From the NCBI GenBank assembly GCA_016284975.1, contig JAEEPV010000051.1:1-11134 (forward strand): 11,134 nucleotides of DNA, read 5' to 3'. Numbering within the stretch: the stretch's first letter is position 1; each line of letters starts with the position of its first letter. The position numbers were made by a program, and so were the translations under genes. Of this stretch, positions 1 to 6,845 are shown piece by piece. Source of the stretch: Solobacterium sp. (GTDB lineage: Bacteria > Bacillota_I > Bacilli_A > Erysipelotrichales > Erysipelotrichaceae). A model generated the notes under the pieces. That model was not told where the DNA came from and did not search any database. It was given only the letters and a program-made list of their open reading frames with translations.

Positions 1-1007
1 CATCGTTCATGAAGATTCCTCAGAAGAAACAGTTCCACACTTTCTGTCGCATCCAGTTTCCCGCTCTTCATGCCCTGGTCGATCTCTGCAAGTTCTTTCA
101 GCCGCTGCAGAAACCAGCCGCTGTGATGAGAGCCGCAGCCTTCCAGGTCCTTTTCTGGAAAGCCCTGACCGGTACGGGATTTGATCTCTTCCATGGACAT
201 GCCGGATTCATAACATTTTCGTACACAATACAGCCGCTTCAGCCGATAGGACAATGTCGGCAGGATGCCGTATACATCCATAGCCGCATGTTCACGAAGC
301 TCATACCAGGTTTCCATGACCGAAGCCGCATTGCCCTTTACAAACGCATCAGACAATTTCCATACATTGACTTCCGGGTTGTAACTGACAAGACCTGCGA
401 TTGCCTTCTGATCAAATTCTTTTCCGCCATAGAGCTCCATTTTTTCCAGCGTCCGATAAAATTCCGTGGCACTGTCAGAAATCCGAAGCTTCAGCTCAGC
501 CATCGCATCCGCTGTAAGGTTAAATCCGTGCGCGCTCAGTTCCCTGCGGATCATCTGATCCAGCTCCCAGGGGCTTGGATTGGAGAAAGTAATAATACTT
601 ACGGTCTTTCCCGCATGTGACGAAAGAACCTTGTATTCTTTGGTCCGCTTGTCACAGAGATACCCATCACACAGAAAGATCAGATCCGTATCCGGGTTCG
701 GTGAAAGACAGTATTGATCCAGAAGATCCACCATGGAAACAGCCGTTTTTTTCTTTGACTTGGAGGGTTTCACCGCCGCACCGCCGCCTGCCTTGAGGAA
801 GTACGGATTTGTCAGCATCACCACCCGGCGGTCTCCAAACAGCGAAATCGTCGAGCAGAGATTCAGTACGCTTTCCATGGAAAAACCGGTGCGGGCGCTT
901 GCGTCAATCACCGTAATGTTTTCACCTTCCGCTTTGGAATTCTTAATCAGCTGTTTCTTTTTGGCATTCAGCTGATAGCTTTCTTTTCCTTCCAGAATCG
1001 TAATCAC
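1..1007 (-). CDS. holA: DNA polymerase III delta subunit (clamp loader), 3' end at window edge
   Basis: The delta subunit of the clamp loader opens the beta sliding clamp so that it can be loaded on DNA. The leftward frame from a GTG start encodes 335 residues up to the window edge. It begins MITILEGKESYQL, matching the family's N-terminal strand and loop. A hydrophobic strand with a basic, glycine-rich loop follows at about 61-89 (RVVMLTNPYFLK then GGGAAVK and SKKK), typical of Gram-positive HolA. Helical domains follow (NPEVNVWKLSDAF at 210-222), ending VELFLLRNLHER. The length is normal for the family, so the protein is nearly or fully complete. The last two bases of the window read TG in frame, so a TGA stop may be the next base. 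The GTG overlaps the comEC stop in a GTGA arrangement, and only a distant G-rich stretch precedes it, so translation is probably coupled. holA also follows comEC in Bacillus. The function is secure; the start codon is less so. Confidence 0.93.
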   Translation of the reverse strand, partial: MITILEGKESYQLNAKKKQLIKNSKAEGENITVIDASARTGFSMESVLNLCSTISLFGDRRVVMLTNPYFLKAGGGAAVKPSKSKKKTAVSMVDLLDQYCLSPNPDTDLIFLCDGYLCDKRTKEYKVLSSHAGKTVSIITFSNPSPWELDQMIRRELSAHGFNLTADAMAELKLRISDSATEFYRTLEKMELYGGKEFDQKAIAGLVSYNPEVNVWKLSDAFVKGNAASVMETWYELREHAAMDVYGILPTLSYRLKRLYCVRKCYESGMSMEEIKSRTGQGFPEKDLEGCGSHHSGWFLQRLKELAEIDQGMKSGKLDATESVELFLLRNLHER

Positions 1008-2935
1008 AAACGTATTATAGCAATCTTTCCCCCGGCAGTCAGAAGCACGTTGAAAAACGGAAAACAGAATATCGAAATATCCCCTTCCTGCTTCGTATCC
1101 AGCCATGGGATCCGCCTGGCAGAAAGACGCGTAATAACCTTTGGACTTGGATGATGATAGATTGAATAGGCACCGCTTGAAATAATGACCAGGAATGGTT
1201 TTGCGGTATTCAGCAGCCGGTCTGAGCTGCCGGTATCGCTGCCGTGATGGGACGCTTTTAAAAGATCGACTGAAAGATTCGGATAATTCAGAACGATTGC
1301 CTCTTCCGTATTCTTATCTGCATCTGCCATCAGTAATACCCGCATTCCGTTCAGCAGTAAATAATCCGTAATCGAACTTTCATTTTCATCATCCGATTGG
1401 ATCGGATTCAAATCAAACAGTTTCAGAAATCCGCAGGAAAACGGTTCATGATGTTCCGTGATTACGGTTTTAGGATGAAACGTATCGATCACATTCTGCT
1501 GGTTTCCGCTGTGATCATTATCCGAATGGGTGATGATCATTCCATCCAGTTTTCTTATGCCTTTTGCCTTCAGGATGGTTTCAACCGCTCTCCACTGGGT
1601 TGGTTTTCCGGTATCGATCAGAATATCTGAAGTGGAAAACGGACCGCGGATCAGAATGGAATCTCCCTGTCCGACATTAATAAAGGTGATCTCTGACAGC
1701 GGATGAAACAGACCCAGCAGCTGAAACGACAGAAGCAGAATACAGGCGTTGCGCATATGCTGTTTCCCGCTGGGAATATGACTCAGAAACAACAGAAAGA
1801 AGATAAGACCAAAGCCGATCATGGAGCCGGGAATCGCAAACCAGTTTAAGAAAGACAGGATGTGATCTGCGGCAGAAACCAGTGTTATCAGATGAATACC
1901 GGTGATCGCTTCCAGCAATGCCAGGAACCAGAAAAAACCGGTAACCGGCATTAAAAAAGGATAGATCAGCAGTTCAACCGGATTTACAGAATGAAACAGG
2001 ATGGATTCCATTGACATGCCGAAAAACAAGGTGTGCCAGCGTTTCTGATCCTGCGGATCCGGCACAAAGGCATAGACCACAGGAATGATAAACGAAGCAC
2101 TGCTGCAGACCCAGGGAAACAGACGCAGTCCGATCAGAAACGAGACAGCCCGCGCCCTTCTTCCCTTTAAATGAGCGAATTGAAGGACGGCATAGATCAG
2201 CCGCTGGGTCAGCAGATACGGGAAATGAAAGAACAGACAGAGCGCAATATTAATACTCAGAACCACCCTTCTGCGTGGATGGTCAGAGAGAACATATTTC
2301 AGCATCCAATTGAAAAACAGCAGAATTCCGGCAAGCGAAAAGCCGCGGTCACGGAAAATTCCGTGAAAGTTCTCCTGTGTACGGATCTGAAACAGAACAT
2401 CCAGCAGGAGTTCTGTGTGTTCCGAACCGCTTTCCATGATCCGCTTCATCAGGATTCCCCGGAGCGTATGTGAAGGTTTTTGTACGGTTATGTTTTTTGG
2501 AGAAATGGAACGGGTAATCCCCTGTCGGGAACAGTATTCAGCAAAGTCAAACTGATAGAATCCATTTGACGAATATAGAGCAGAACTGACACCGTCATAG
2601 GATATACAGGAATCCAGAACCGGTCTGGAGTTTGTATAGACCAGCATTCTGGAAGTGCCGTTTTGAACGATGACATAGGAGTTTTTGACAGTGATTACCC
2701 GTCCTTCATGCATATCCGGATCAGTACGGGCTGCAGGAATCAGAAAAACAGAAAGAATCAATGCAGGAATGAACAGATGTCTGCTCTTTGAGACCAGTGC
2801 ATACAGTATCAATGCCAATACAAACAGCGTCCAGCGGTAACGGTTCGCTTCCAGGATAAACCATGCCCCGATCAGGATCAGCAGTGCATGATCATAGACC
2901 TCTTCAAATCGTGATAAGATCCGCGATCGCATCAT
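1004..2935 (-). CDS. comEC: ComEC/Rec2-type DNA uptake channel protein, divergent
   Basis: ComEC forms the membrane channel that passes single-stranded DNA into the cell during natural transformation. The 643-residue product is somewhat short for the family. Hydrophobic helices lie at about 16-70. A DUF4131-like region follows at 75-150 (with FDFAEYCSRQGI, like the family's FDY..YL...GI), then a multi-helix competence domain at about 170-410. A C-terminal metallo-beta-lactamase domain at 415-643 has VGQGDSILI (421-429), HSDNDH (470-475, an HxDxDH motif), MADAD (536-540) and SHHGSD (562-567). These metal-site motifs look intact. The usual HLLAxSGLH-like motif of the competence domain is not recognisable; the matching place reads RDRGFSLAGILL (195-206). 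The start overlaps the end of comEA by 32 bases and no strong Shine-Dalgarno site precedes it, so translation is probably coupled. The family assignment is firm; whether it still transports DNA is uncertain. Confidence 0.92.
   Translation of the reverse strand: MMRSRILSRFEEVYDHALLILIGAWFILEANRYRWTLFVLALILYALVSKSRHLFIPALILSVFLIPAARTDPDMHEGRVITVKNSYVIVQNGTSRMLVYTNSRPVLDSCISYDGVSSALYSSNGFYQFDFAEYCSRQGITRSISPKNITVQKPSHTLRGILMKRIMESGSEHTELLLDVLFQIRTQENFHGIFRDRGFSLAGILLFFNWMLKYVLSDHPRRRVVLSINIALCLFFHFPYLLTQRLIYAVLQFAHLKGRRARAVSFLIGLRLFPWVCSSASFIIPVVYAFVPDPQDQKRWHTLFFGMSMESILFHSVNPVELLIYPFLMPVTGFFWFLALLEAITGIHLITLVSAADHILSFLNWFAIPGSMIGFGLIFFLLFLSHIPSGKQHMRNACILLLSFQLLGLFHPLSEITFINVGQGDSILIRGPFSTSDILIDTGKPTQWRAVETILKAKGIRKLDGMIITHSDNDHSGNQQNVIDTFHPKTVITEHHEPFSCGFLKLFDLNPIQSDDENESSITDYLLLNGMRVLLMADADKNTEEAIVLNYPNLSVDLLKASHHGSDTGSSDRLLNTAKPFLVIISSGAYSIYHHPSPKVITRLSARRIPWLDTKQEGDISIFCFPFFNVLLTAGGKIAIIRL
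1014..1042 (-). promoter_or_regulatory. Candidate internal promoter for holA, possibly leaderless
   Basis: Inside the last codons of comEC, a perfect TATAAT (1014-1019) lies 17 bases from CTGACT (1037-1042, four of six matches to TTGACA). Transcription would start about seven bases after the -10 element, almost exactly at the GTG start of holA (1007), giving a message with little or no leader. TATAAT here also encodes part of the ComEC C terminus, so it may be chance. Confidence 0.25.
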
Positions 2936-3380
2936 ACTTGGCTCTGCCGATTCCTTTGACGTTCATCAGATCCTCGATCTGCTGAAAGAGTCCATGATCA
3001 TTACGATAAAGGATGATCTTTTCTGCAGTTGAAGGACCAATGCCGGGAAGCGTTGATAAATCCTCAGCCGTTCCGGTATTGATGGAAATCCGTTCCGGTT
3101 CCGATTCCTTCTTCTTTGCCGGTATGCGCAAAATATCATGATCGTTGAGTATCGTATCCGGATTCAGTACAGAAGTATCGGCATCCGGTAGCAGTTCCAC
3201 CTGTTCAAGTACTTCCTGAACGGTCATATATGGATGGGCGGTAACCGGACCGGGATCACTTACCTCTCCCTCTACCTGAACGGTAATAGTATCTCCCCGG
3301 ATGGTCTCAAGATCTGCTTTACGAAAATCCAGGCAGAATGCGGTCACAATCATACATAAAAAGATAAGCAGCTGTTTCAT
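2904..3380 (-). CDS. comEA: ComEA family DNA receptor, helix-hairpin-helix protein
   Basis: ComEA binds double-stranded DNA at the outer face of the membrane and hands it to ComEC. The 158-residue product has a short hydrophobic N-terminal anchor (about 4-17, LLIFLCMIVTAFCL). An SLBB-type domain follows at about 32-88 (ITVQVEGEVSDPGPV...ILRIPAK). A charged linker leads to two helix-hairpin-helix motifs at the C terminus (LPGIGPSTA at 111-119 and VKGIGRAKY at 141-149), the DNA-binding part. An ATG at 3417-3419 would add 13 residues. The chosen ATG at 3378-3380 has a strong AGGAGGG seven bases upstream and starts directly at the anchor. It lies 50 bases after greA and overlaps comEC. The comEB gene found between comEA and comEC in Bacillus is absent. 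The protein is shorter than Bacillus ComEA (about 205 residues), with a short anchor that could instead be a signal sequence. Confidence 0.92.
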   Translation of the reverse strand: MKQLLIFLCMIVTAFCLDFRKADLETIRGDTITVQVEGEVSDPGPVTAHPYMTVQEVLEQVELLPDADTSVLNPDTILNDHDILRIPAKKKESEPERISINTGTAEDLSTLPGIGPSTAEKIILYRNDHGLFQQIEDLMNVKGIGRAKYDAIADLITI

Positions 3381-3387
3381 AACGGAA

Positions 3388-3394
3388 CCCTCCT
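3388..3394 (-). promoter_or_regulatory. Ribosome binding site fixing the comEA start
   Basis: On the minus strand this reads AGGAGGG, seven bases before the ATG at 3378-3380. It lies inside the 39-base in-frame extension from the upstream ATG (3417-3419), so it supports the shorter ComEA protein. Confidence 0.75.
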
Positions 3395-3430
3395 GCTTAT
3401 CTTTTAGTTTGGAATGCAATAATATCCCTG

Positions 3431-3898
3431 TTATTTGATTTTGATGATCATGACCTTATAAGGCTTTTTGGCATGAACATCAACAGTCTGACCGGCTTTC
3501 TTATCCAGAATTGCTTTCGCCAGCGGAGCTTCGTTGGAAATCAGACCGGAAAGCGGATCAGCTTCGGTCGTACCGACAATACGGTATTCCGCTTCTTCCT
3601 TGGTGTCGTCGAACTGCAGACGGACAGTCGAACCGATCTGAACGACCTTGGATCCGGACTTGGTATCGATGATCTCATAATTCTTGAGCATATCTTCCAG
3701 TTCGGTAATACGGTGTTCGACCTGTGCCTGTTTTTCACGGGCGGCATCATAGTCCGCGTTTTCGGAAAGGTCACCGAGGGAACGTGCTTCCTTCAGTTCC
3801 GCTTTTACAACTTCACGTTCAACATGAACGAGGTTATGGTATTCTTCCTGCAGCTTCTTCAAGCCTTCTTCTGTCAAATAGATCTTATTCTCTGCCAT
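3431..3898 (-). CDS. greA: Transcription elongation factor GreA
   Basis: GreA enters the secondary channel of backtracked RNA polymerase and stimulates cleavage of the extruded RNA 3' end, so that transcription can resume. The 155-residue product has the family's usual length and layout. The N-terminal antiparallel coiled coil (about 1-75) starts IYLTEEGLKKLQEEY. Its acidic tip motif is GDLSENADYDAAREKQ (about 42-57), which carries the residues that act at the polymerase active site. The C-terminal globular domain (about 80-155) contains IGSTVRL, YRIVGTTEAD and ISNEAPLAKAIL. An AAGGAG site lies just upstream of the ATG. It follows udk after 73 bases, as in Bacillus, and a candidate promoter lies in that gap. 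No unusual residues were noticed. Confidence 0.97.
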   Translation of the reverse strand: MAENKIYLTEEGLKKLQEEYHNLVHVEREVVKAELKEARSLGDLSENADYDAAREKQAQVEHRITELEDMLKNYEIIDTKSGSKVVQIGSTVRLQFDDTKEEAEYRIVGTTEADPLSGLISNEAPLAKAILDKKAGQTVDVHAKKPYKVMIIKIK

Positions 3899-3925
3899 GA
3901 TTTCTCCTTTGTTTTACCGTCCTAC

Positions 3926-3954
3926 ATTATAGCTTCTCAATTCAAGAGAATCTA
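3926..3954 (-). promoter_or_regulatory. Candidate promoter for greA with an inverted repeat in its spacer
   Basis: In the 73-base udk-greA gap a perfect TATAAT (3926-3931) is preceded, 17 bases upstream, by TAGATT (3949-3954), a poor -35 (three of six matches). Between them lies an inverted repeat, TTCTC and GAGAA separated by seven bases (3934-3950). The -10 element is convincing and the -35 is weak. The promoter could serve greA and the genes after it. Confidence 0.38.
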
Positions 3955-3971
3955 CTTTTTTATGCGAAGGC

Positions 3972-4598
3972 CTACTGGCCGCGGATGATACTGCTGATCT
4001 TGGTTGCGAGCAGATCGATCGCAACGGTGTTGGAACCACCCTCCGGAATAATAATATCCGCATACCGCTTGGTCGGTTCAATGAAAGTTGTATGCATGAC
4101 ACGAACGGTTGTTACATACTGATTGACAACACTGTCCAGGGAACGGCCGCGTTCCTTGACATCGCGCACCAGTCTGCGGATGAAGCGGATGTCCGCTTCC
4201 GTATCTACAAAAACCTTGATGTTTTCCAGCTGCCGCAGATCTTCATTTTCCAGAACAAACAGTCCTTCCAGCAGGATGACATCTGCCGGTTCGAGGTGCT
4301 CTACGACATCGGAACGGTTATGCGTCACAAAGTCATAGGTCGGCTTTTCAACCGATCTTCCGGCAAGCAGTTCCTTGAGCTGGGTGATCAGAAGATCGTT
4401 GTCAAAGGCAAACGGATGATCGTAGTTCGTCAGAACACGTTCCTCCATGGAAAGATGCGTCTGATTCTTGTAGTAATCATCCATTCTGAGGATCAGGACG
4501 GATTTCGTATCTGAAAACATATCCTTGATCTTCATCGCGATGCTTGTTTTTCCGGAAGCGGAACCTCCGGCAATGCCTATCAGAATCGGTTTGTTCAT
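3972..4598 (-). CDS. udk: Uridine kinase (uridine/cytidine salvage)
   Basis: Uridine kinase phosphorylates uridine and cytidine to UMP and CMP in the cytoplasm, the first step of pyrimidine nucleoside salvage. The 208-residue product has the usual length of bacterial Udk. The P-loop is GGSASGKT (11-18). It is followed by the conserved MDDYYK (39-44), YDHPFAFD (59-66) and a [11 protein letters not shown] segment that is typical of the nucleoside-binding region. LLEGLFVL follows, and then the lid region [15 protein letters not shown]. The ATG follows an AGGAGA site and comes 12 bases after the NUDIX gene stop, so the two are probably co-transcribed. The order mltG...udk-greA matches Bacillus. 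Nothing unusual was seen. Confidence 0.96.
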   Translation of the reverse strand: MNKPILIGIAGGSASGKTSIAMKIKDMFSDTKSVLILRMDDYYKNQTHLSMEERVLTNYDHPFAFDNDLLITQLKELLAGRSVEKPTYDFVTHNRSDVVEHLEPADVILLEGLFVLENEDLRQLENIKVFVDTEADIRFIRRLVRDVKERGRSLDSVVNQYVTTVRVMHTTFIEPTKRYADIIIPEGGSNTVAIDLLATKISSIIRGQ

Positions 4599-4610
4599 CG
4601 TAATGGTCTC

Positions 4611-5069
4611 CTATTGCTGTTCAGCCTTAAGCAGATTGCCTTTATCATCGTAGAAGAGTGTCATATGAAACGGCATTCCTTCCCGGCTAATGATCTTCTT
4701 CAGAAAGAGTTTGTCCCCTTCCCAGAGCGGAAGATCCAGAACCGCATCCTCATCGATCCAGGCAAGCGTTCCTTCTTCACATTCCCTAAGTTCTCCGCTT
4801 GCGCCATAGCACAGGAACACATGGATGCGTTCCATTTCGTGGGTGTCATAACAGAAGTCCACCGTACCGGCCAGCTTCAGTTCCATCGGCTCCATGCCGG
4901 TTTCTTCCCGGAATTCGCGAACGGCACATTCTTCCGGGGTCTCACCGGGAAGACTTTTTCCGCCGACACCGATCCATTTTCCTTCATTGATGTCATCCGG
5001 TTTGCGGTTGCGGTACATCAGAAGCCACTTTCCGTGATCAATGAGATATATACAGGTGCTTTCCATCAT
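4611..5069 (-). CDS. NUDIX hydrolase, MutT-like (probable nucleotide-pool sanitation)
   Basis: NUDIX enzymes hydrolyse nucleoside diphosphates linked to another group. MutT-type members remove oxidised dGTP, and this domain architecture and size (152 residues) fit that group. A perfect Nudix box GX5EX7REUXEEXGU spans residues 37-59: G37, E43, R51-E52, E55-E56 and G58 are all present. The start region STCIYLIDHGKWLLMYRNRKPDDINEGKWIGVGGK is typical of Bacillota 8-oxo-dGTP diphosphatase-like proteins. The C terminus (FHMTLFYDDKGNL) resembles the end of the same group. The exact substrate cannot be told from sequence. The ATG shares one base with the mltG stop (TGATG) and no Shine-Dalgarno site is visible, so it is probably translated by re-initiation. 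An adjacent second ATG (5064-5066) is an alternative. In Bacillus yrrM-yrrN-yrrO occupy this place instead. Confidence 0.9.
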   Translation of the reverse strand: MMESTCIYLIDHGKWLLMYRNRKPDDINEGKWIGVGGKSLPGETPEECAVREFREETGMEPMELKLAGTVDFCYDTHEMERIHVFLCYGASGELRECEEGTLAWIDEDAVLDLPLWEGDKLFLKKIISREGMPFHMTLFYDDKGNLLKAEQQ

Positions 5070-6151
5070 CAGTGGTAGTTGGTATGCGCAGCGACATTTG
5101 CGTTGTGTTCGTCAAGCGTGCGTCCGTAATAAACCACACCGGTATCGACATCCGCCATAAAGTAGTAATAATCACTTTCCGTCGGATTCAGAACTGCTTC
5201 AATTGCCTCCTCACCCGGATTGATGATCGGTCCCGGGGGAAGTCCCGGATACTTGTAGGTATTATACGGACTCTCGAAATCCGCGTTGGTTTCACAGGCA
5301 AGCCAGTTTTCCCCCTTGTCTTCATCCATCGCATAGCAGACCGTTACCGAAGACTGCAGGGCCATATTGATGGCAAGACGGTTATAGAAGACACCGGCGA
5401 TCATTTTCATATCCTCCGGCTTTCCTGCCTCGTACTGTACGATGGAAGCCAGTGTATAGAGCTGATGAACGCTGTATTCACTTGCGTTAATGGCATCCTG
5501 GTATTTCTGATACACCAGAAGCTGCTGATCCAGAATCTTTTCCGTGACCGTCTTCGCATCGGTCTCCCGGTAGAATTCATAGGTATTCGGCGCAAGATAG
5601 CCTTCCAGGCGATACCGGATGTTCGGATTGAAAATCTCTTCGGTCAGAAACGGATAACGCTCCATCAGAGAACGGAGGTATTCTTCATCATTCCATAAGG
5701 TCAGCAGTTCTTCTGCCGAAACATTTGTTGCCTCTGCGATCTTGGCGGCCGCATGTTTTGCCCAGTCTCCTTCAATGATCGTGACTGTGACGGAATCGAC
5801 TGAGGCATTGGAACTGTCGCTGAGATGTTCAAAGATGGTTTTGACATCCCAGCTCTTATCGAGATCATAGGTGCCGGATTTGATGTCGGTCAGCTTATTC
5901 TGACGTACATAGAAATAAACGAAATCCTTGTTTCGGATCAGTCCTTCATTCTTCAAAATCTCGACAGCTGATTTGACGGAAGATCCATCCGGGATCGTGA
6001 CCGTTACGATTTCACTTTCTTTCTGAATCGGTTTCAGAGAATTCCGGTAGCTGAAAAAGAGAATTGCTGCCGCAATCAGAACCGGAATCATCAGTAAAAG
6101 AAGCAGACGCCCGACTCTGAGTCTTCTCCTTCTTCTTTTCTTCTTAGCCAT
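5069..6151 (-). CDS. mltG: Endolytic murein transglycosylase MltG
   Basis: MltG is a membrane-bound lytic transglycosylase that cleaves nascent glycan strands and is thought to end their polymerisation. The 360-residue product has a very basic cytoplasmic tail (KKKRRRRR) and one membrane helix at about 15-35. The extracytoplasmic YceG-like domain includes LEGYLAPNTYEF (182-193), ASIVQYEAG (235-243), IAGVFYNRL (251-259), a TVCYA segment and the YPGLPPGPIINPG segment (301-313). E241 aligns with the catalytic glutamate as I recall the family. The usual glutamate two residues before it is Q239 here, probably tolerated. An ATG at 6194-6196 would add 15 residues, but the ATG at 6149-6151 has a GAAGAGG site six bases upstream and begins MAKKK, so I chose it. 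The start overlaps the DUF1292 stop by eight bases, and the gene ends overlapping the NUDIX start. Confidence 0.95.
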   Translation of the reverse strand: MAKKKRRRRRLRVGRLLLLLMIPVLIAAAILFFSYRNSLKPIQKESEIVTVTIPDGSSVKSAVEILKNEGLIRNKDFVYFYVRQNKLTDIKSGTYDLDKSWDVKTIFEHLSDSSNASVDSVTVTIIEGDWAKHAAAKIAEATNVSAEELLTLWNDEEYLRSLMERYPFLTEEIFNPNIRYRLEGYLAPNTYEFYRETDAKTVTEKILDQQLLVYQKYQDAINASEYSVHQLYTLASIVQYEAGKPEDMKMIAGVFYNRLAINMALQSSVTVCYAMDEDKGENWLACETNADFESPYNTYKYPGLPPGPIINPGEEAIEAVLNPTESDYYYFMADVDTGVVYYGRTLDEHNANVAAHTNYH

Positions 6152-6389
6152 TGTTTTCCTCTTCAAAGGCACCAAGAACTTCCTGGCACATCTCAAATTC
6201 TTCCGGATCTTCTACCGGTTCGAGGTTGCCCTCATCGTCATAGGCAAAGGCAAATACATCATCCTCATCCTTTGAGGGATACTTGACCAGTACGTATTTG
6301 CGTCCATGTTCCTCATCATCAAAGGTGAGGACGATTTCCATTTCAGTTTCCTGACCGTTTTCATCGGTCAGAATCAAGCGGTTATCCAT
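6144..6389 (-). CDS. yrzB: DUF1292 (UPF0473) family small acidic protein
   Basis: This 81-residue, very acidic protein belongs to the DUF1292/UPF0473 family, whose member YrzB sits in the same alaS-mltG neighbourhood of Bacillus subtilis. The family's biochemical role is not known to me. Recognisable features are the opening ILTDENGQETEMEIVLTF, the central KYVLVKYP and the VFAFAYDDEGNLEPVEDPEEFEMCQEV segment, which are characteristic of the family. No membrane segment, signal or catalytic motif is visible. An AAGGAG site lies six bases before the ATG. The gene follows ruvX after 30 bases that include a perfect palindrome, and its end overlaps mltG by eight bases, implying translational coupling between the two. 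Confidence 0.92.
   Translation of the reverse strand: MDNRLILTDENGQETEMEIVLTFDDEEHGRKYVLVKYPSKDEDDVFAFAYDDEGNLEPVEDPEEFEMCQEVLGAFEEENNG
6158..6164 (-). promoter_or_regulatory. Ribosome binding site fixing the mltG start
   Basis: GAAGAGG on the minus strand sits six bases before the ATG at 6149-6151. It lies inside the coding end of the DUF1292 gene and supports the shorter MltG over the upstream ATG at 6194-6196. Confidence 0.6.
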
Positions 6390-6410
6390 AAAGAACTCCT
6401 TTTATGAAGA

Positions 6411-6432
6411 GAAAGGCGATTAATCGCCTTTC
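6411..6432 (-). repeat. Perfect 22-bp palindrome (RNA hairpin) spanning the ruvX stop codon
   Basis: The half GAAAGGCGATT is followed immediately by its exact reverse complement. In RNA this folds into a 9-bp stem with a UUAA loop, and the ruvX stop codon (6420-6422) lies in the loop region. The bases after it on the minus strand (TCTCTTCATAAAAGG) have no long U tract, so a strong intrinsic terminator is unlikely. A weak attenuator, a 3'-end stabiliser or RNase site, or a protein-binding dyad are all possible. Confidence 0.8.
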
Positions 6433-6845
6433 CCCTGATTTGCGTCGAGATAATACTGCAGAATCCGAACAGCTGCCATCCGGTCAATCACTTTTTTGCG
6501 TTTTTTCCGAGAGACATCCGCCATGATCAGAATCGCTTCGGATTCACTCGTCGTATTGCGCTCATCCTGAAGTACGACCTTTACACCGGATTCCTCTTCC
6601 AGAACCCTGCCGAATTCTTCCGAGATCTGAGCCCGTTCCCCGCGGTCGCCGTTTTCCAACAGCGGCCAGCCAAGTACGATGAGATCCGGTTTTTCCTTTT
6701 GGATCAGCACGAGCAGCTGATCCAAGGCAGAATCATAATCATTCGGCCGGAAGCGGATCGTCGTAAGCGGACTTGCGATAAAGCCGGTATCACTGTGGCT
6801 GACGCCGCAGGTCACACTGCCAAGATCAAGGCCGAGATAAATCAT
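6420..6845 (-). CDS. ruvX: YqgF/RuvX family Holliday junction resolvase-like nuclease
   Basis: This RNase H-fold family was first proposed to be a Holliday junction resolvase. In Escherichia coli it is linked to 16S rRNA 5' processing. The 141-residue length is typical. Motifs visible are IYLGLDLGSVTCGVS (2-16, first acidic residue D7), LIVLGWPLLENG (55-66, in place of the common VVGLPLNMDG), QDERNTTSESE (93-103, second acidic cluster) and DVSRKKRKKVIDRMAAVRILQYYLD (110-134, with D121 as the third acidic site). All three acidic sites are therefore kept. The start overlaps the ireB stop by four bases (ATGA), so the two are probably translationally coupled. A perfect palindrome spans its stop codon. 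Confidence 0.95.
   Translation of the reverse strand: MIYLGLDLGSVTCGVSHSDTGFIASPLTTIRFRPNDYDSALDQLLVLIQKEKPDLIVLGWPLLENGDRGERAQISEEFGRVLEEESGVKVVLQDERNTTSESEAILIMADVSRKKRKKVIDRMAAVRILQYYLDANQGKGD

Noticed and set aside
9..620. A 203-residue open frame on the plus strand
   Set aside because: It is antisense to the clear holA coding frame, has no family resemblance, and its start has no convincing ribosome binding site.
3381..3419. Upstream ATG adding 13 residues to ComEA
   Set aside because: A strong AGGAGGG site lies inside this extension at the right distance for the downstream ATG, and the extension would put charged residues before the anchor.
3473..3988. A 171-residue open frame on the plus strand
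   Set aside because: It lies opposite greA and the udk-greA gap. GreA is unmistakable on the minus strand and this frame shows no domain.
6152..6196. Upstream ATG adding 15 residues to MltG
   Set aside because: It lies deep in the DUF1292 gene, while the downstream ATG has a good ribosome binding site and gives a typical KKKRRR-plus-helix N terminus.
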